64,000 nucleotides of DNA, taken from the NCBI GenBank assembly GCA_050084985.1, contig JBITNC010000002.1, positions 2,666,001 through 2,730,000 of the forward strand. Reading direction: 5' to 3'. Positions within the stretch are counted from its first letter, which is position 1. Every line of letters starts with the position of its first letter. The position numbers and the translations under genes are program-made. The notes beneath the pieces are model-generated. The model searched no databases. It was not told the DNA's origin and saw only the letters and a list, made by a program, of their open reading frames with translations. Origin of the DNA: Nageia nagi (lineage: Eukaryota; Pinophyta). Below are positions 59,570 to 64,000 of this stretch, piece by piece.

Positions 59570-61674
59570 AAGGCCAACCTCAAATCAGATCAGAACTATT
59601 CGCACATGAATCCTATGACCCTTCAAACCATCACAATCTCGAACATAAATAAATAGCCAAGTTCTCCAAATCGATGGTATCGTAATACAAATTTAAGGAT
59701 TAAGGATCTAGACCTTGGCATGTTCAGAGAGAATGAGACGGATAACGCCACGCAATATAGCAAAGGTCGGCATTAGTTGTCAACAGAATAGACAGGCACG
59801 TTATTCCAAGTAGAATATAATACAAAAGGGTAACCTCCAGTCAACCATTTCCTGCTGATAAATCTAGGACCCAAAGTCTGTACAGGCATTATAAACCTTT
59901 TGGGTATAGTTTTTGTGTGATAGATGGAATACAGATTTTTGATCTAACCTTCGATCTTCATTGATGTTGTGTGTTTTTTATGGAATGTCATTGATAAAGT
60001 AAACTAGTTTTAACTTAGCTGCTAGGATTGGAGGTTTTTTTTCAATCAAAATCATTCAGAAACTCAATAAAAGTATTTAACTTGTTTCATATTTGCTAAA
60101 TTCAACAAGATTTAGATATGATTTCGAGATTAAACGTCAGCCTTCCACATCCTAGAATAGGAATGACAACTAATTTTGATAATGCAGTAACTTATTTGTT
60201 AGAGGAGAATTAGAAAAAAAAGTTTATACGTTAACAATGTTGAATACTCTCGTTCTATTTATTTACAATAGACAAATTTGAAATCAGAAAGCTGAAAGAT
60301 AAATCCCAACGCCCTCTTTGTCGTTAACTCTGGTGTCAAATCATTCTTGACTCGGCCTTCACATGCCCAAATCTGAAATCCTCATCTTGACAGGTGTGCG
60401 ATGTATTACACAAAATGTCTAATCAAGTTCTATGGTTTATGGACATTTGACGGGAATTGCTCCCAATAATCCAAAATTAGGGCTGTGGTGGTTTAAGACG
60501 TAAAGTTGGAACAACGGAATTCGTGGCCTATGCAGAGCCATTTACTTGCGTGGATGGTGGGTACTTTTGAAACATATTAGGCGAGGAAGCGACTCTGCAG
60601 CCCCACTTCATTGAACCGATTTGGATTATTTGAAGGCAGGTGCAATAATCGTGTCCTATTATATGTTACCCTTTTGCTCGCCTTCAATTTGGGTTTTGAC
60701 TCGTGTTCATTTGGTTCTTATTGGTAGGGGGCAGATTTGAATAAAAGCAGTTGGTTGAAGTATGTTTTTCATATTCCTTTTTGTTTAGAGTTGATCTAAA
60801 TTTATATTTATTTTCCAATTTTTTTATATAAAAAAGTATTTTTAATTAATTAAAAGGAGAGGTATGAGGAATAAATCATACTTCTAGATGAAAACATACT
60901 AACTCTAACATTAGGTTAGAAACCAAAATTTAATTAAAAATAATTTATTACCAAAATAGTTGTTCTACATAAAAGGGGTTAATCATTTTACTGACAAACA
61001 ACATGTAATGCTATAAGAAGATTCCTTGATAACCGTATCAAAATCCATCATACATTGTCACTTATTAAGGGAATATGTTGCAAGTTCCATCCATCATTTA
61101 GCATGAAAAGGATTGCAATCCTTATCATTAACCTCACCTCATCCGATTGTAGGTTAGAGAGGAGTGGGTGAATGAGACCATCCATGTTGCACATAATTAT
61201 CATTAATGTCTTAAGTACCCCAACCTACTACGAGAGCATTTAGCACCAACATATTCCATCCATCTATTTGACGAGAAGAACTAACCCTTGCATCATGATA
61301 TCGCTTGCAAACTAGTGAGGATTGAGACCAATGGCAGTTTCAAGGTTGTGACCAAAAAGATGATAAAGGGTGCTCGCATGATCGAGGCCACAATTGTTCC
61401 TATGATGAGTAGCTAGGGGCAACTCAGCTGACAACACATTAAGCATTACCCCAATAAACCAACAAGGTATACAAGTGAGCCAGCTTTACTTCAACTTTGT
61501 GAGCTTAGTAAGGAAATATATAGCCATACATGATAAAATTCTTCCCATTTGTTAGTAATAGAAAAATCTATTGAGGTCAGGGACTCCTAAATGCCATAAT
61601 CTAGGATCAAGAGAGATTAGACCCTGGTTTAAAAACTCCATGCAAAAAGGACTTCCTGGATTCAATATAAGAAG
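59570..61674. other. Upstream region of the F-box gene and intergenic DNA
   Basis: The first few hundred bases should hold the 5' UTR and promoter of the F-box gene. A minus-strand CTATTTATTT near 59645 is a weak TATA candidate. Less AT-rich, low-repeat sequence at 60300-60760 has no reading frame. At 61320-61500 a short protein-like stretch (plus strand, RIETNGSFKVVTKKMIKGAR) could be a transposon scrap. Confidence 0.4.
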
Positions 61675-62298
61675 CCCAAGCAAATGGAAAATGAAATTTC
61701 CATATGGAATGTCAGGAAAGAAGATCACACTTATCATTGATCTGATTCGAAATGGAATTTTGGAGGTGAAAAAATAGAAATATCAAAAAATATATTTTGT
61801 TCTCTTCATATCAAAATACTCTCTGCTAGCTTTCCAACGATTCGAATGGGGAGTAAAATCAATTCCTGGATCAAAAGATATTACGATTTGATGTTTTGGA
61901 GAAAAAAATAATATTTCTTCTTGTGGGACCCACATCCAGTTGATAGTCCAGCTAGCAATAATCCAATCAGCAACCATGTCGACATGAAGAAACCCAAGCA
62001 AATAGAAAATGAAATTTCCAACTAGAATGTCAAGAAACAAGATCACATTTATCATTGATTAGATCCGAAATGGAATTTTGGAAGTGAAAAATTAGAAATA
62101 TCAAAAAATATATGTTGTTCTCTTCATATCGAAATACTCTCTACTAGCTTTCCAATGATTTGAACGGGGAGTAAAATCGATTCTTAGATCAAAAGATATT
62201 ACGATTTGATGTTTTAGAGAAAAAAATAATATTTCTTCTTATGGGACCCATGTCCGGTCAATAATCCAATCAGCAATAATCCAATCAGCAACCATGTC
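61675..62298. repeat. Two-copy tandem duplication of 318 bp
   Basis: 61675-61992 and 61993-62298 align throughout with an offset of 318 (for example cccaagcaaat at 61675 and 61993, aaccatgtc ending at 61980 and 62298). The copies differ by scattered substitutions, mostly transitions. The short frames 61571-61777 and 61783-62055 lie within or across the copies and show no known motif. Confidence 0.85.
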
Positions 62299-64000
62299 AG
62301 ACTCAACATTTCCAACCAATGGAGGAGCACTTTTTGAGTATTTGGCTAGTCAACTACATTAGAATATGTGAAAAGCTTTGGTGGAGTTTTAAAAGGAGAT
62401 TATTGGTCAAAGTGCATAATAGACATATTAAATTAAATATATTAATATATGCACAACCACTTTATGCAGGTGATGACATCACTTTTGCACATAGTCAAGA
62501 AGTCAAAAGAGGCCTTCCTTTCCCACGTGACATCATCTTTATTACCATGGTGTTTTGATTACAAAATATTTGAAATTTATAGTGTTTGGAATTTGGAAAA
62601 TTAAATGGCAACGTTGATAGAGTTTATAAAAGCTGACGACAAGTCAAGTGCCAGACGTGTGAAGAGAGATGCCAACCCATTAGATGTCAACTAGTAAACA
62701 AACTTGTCGGGTAACGTTAAAATTAGGGCCCCCATAATTTGGTATTATTTATAGTATGGTTTGTATTTTGCTCATATTGGTATGAGATTATATGGTTGTA
62801 AGGTTTTTAATAGTAAATTAAATTTACTATTAAAATAAAATTAAATGGGATTCTAAAATCAAGGATGTGTAATGTTATAGAAATTTTAAAAGGAAAAAGG
62901 TTTATTGAAGGGATAGGAGAGCATAATGTAATTTGGGATTATTGTTGGTGGCCAAAATTAATATGGCCTTAAAACAAAAGAGAACCATGAGAATTGAAAA
63001 ATTGGTAATGGAGAGAAAATAGAAGAGAGAATAATTCTTGTTATAACCATGTAAACTTCAAATTTGTAACCCTTAAAATTATAAAAGGGAATGGAGAATG
63101 GAAAAAAAAAAAGGTTAAGTCCCCTTAGTGGGAATCCTCCCAAAGGGGAGAATGTGTAATGTGTTTGTAAAAAAAAAAGAGAAAAGAAGTGGATGACATA
63201 ATCACCATGGTGCAAAAAATAAAAGACAAAATGTGGTTCCAAATATGTCAACCTGGGACAAGAGACATGGAATTATGCTCAAGGACTTTCGTTGAAAGGA
63301 GATTCATCTTCAACAAAAGGATTCAATGGAAAGCCTACAATGATTGTGTGTTTTGGCTTTGATAAACAAAAGAATAAAGCAAGATAGATCATGCAAAATG
63401 ATATTATAAAATGGACTCTATGATAATGGTTCAAGATTTGCTAGATGTAGATCACATCAATCAAACCAAGATAAAAAGCATGTTAATCTTTTTGTGTGAT
63501 TGATATTTATTTCCACAAGCACTAAAATGAACAAAGTGTGAAGATCCGAAAGTGAACTCATGAAAAAGGTTTATGGATCAAGTTCTTAGGAATTGTAGGT
63601 AAGGCTGGCGAGAGTAAAGCATATCTAATACTAGCTCTTAATTGAAAAGGGGTGTGTCAACATGTCATGCCTAATCTTTCCACCATGGTTTTTGAGATCA
63701 CATTCCAATCTTATGTAGTATAGAGAAAGGTGTAAGCTCCATGATAGTGTCATAAGTGACTTTATCCACACTAGCTAGTTGAAAGGTGCATTTGAAAACA
63801 TCCAAAGGGATCCAATCCCAAGTATATCTAGAAAAAAATTTGCAATTGTAACAATACCTCTTTTGAAAAACCTCTATGCATGAATCCACCTAATTTGCAC
63901 TAGAGGTATGCCTTGAAAATGGAAGAGAGTGGACCATCAAATATTGAGATTGTTAATGGAAAGATCTTTATGAAAACTCTCACCTTTCAATCTTGTCCAT
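62299..64000. other. Right end of the window, no gene seen
   Basis: AT-rich with purine-rich and poly-A runs (for example 63100-63180). The frames at 62319-62558, 62958-63251 and 63698-63889 show no motif. Confidence 0.5.

Overview
This window is plant nuclear DNA, most likely from a large, repeat-rich genome such as a gymnosperm (inference from AT-rich intergenic sequence, stacked decayed LTR retrotransposons, and a gibberellin-type F-box gene as the only intact host gene). No bacterial, organellar, rRNA or tRNA gene was seen.

Positions 1048-48597 are one nested transposon complex. The host is Ty1/copia element A (minus strand), whose LTRs lie 46.5 kb apart (1053-1550 and 48095-48592) inside a perfect 5-bp target duplication, ttcaa. 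Four other elements have landed in A, all in its 2.9-kb leader between the 5' LTR and gag: B (6465-14839, copia, close relative of A), C (15011 to about 27628, Ty3/gypsy), D (28065-36753, copia, same superfamily branch as A and B, the youngest by LTR similarity) and E (38049-47356, copia of another lineage, plus strand, LTRs of about 1.98 kb, perfect caaag duplication). Removing the four insertions leaves an element A of about 8.6 kb, close to B (8.4 kb) and D (8.7 kb).

A, B and D are built alike: short LTRs (about 490-498 bp), a Met-tRNA-type primer-binding site, a very long leader, one gag-protease-integrase-RT-RNase H frame, and about 0.7 kb of 3' untranslated DNA. Each leader has a GC-richer block in about the same place but with different content. 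In D this block contains a recognisable piece of a host Aux/IAA auxin-repressor gene, in antisense orientation to the retrotransposon. C has LTRs with a 111-bp tandem array whose period is in phase with the polypurine tract/U3 junction, an extra RNase H domain between protease and RT, and a long unidentified reading frame after integrase. E has a single 5073-nt frame with no frameshift and 21 premature stops, 20 of them TAA/TAG where glutamine is plausible.

The right flank (48598-64000) holds a pair of direct repeats carrying 24-bp arrays (from about 49593 and 52727), a small unidentified frame (50649-50948), a decayed L1-type LINE (about 54110-56760, plus strand), an intronless F-box gene of the GID2/SLY1/SNE type (59063-59569, minus strand) and a two-copy 318-bp tandem duplication (61675-62298). 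The rest is non-coding as far as can be seen. Boundaries, mismatch counts and homology calls were made by eye.
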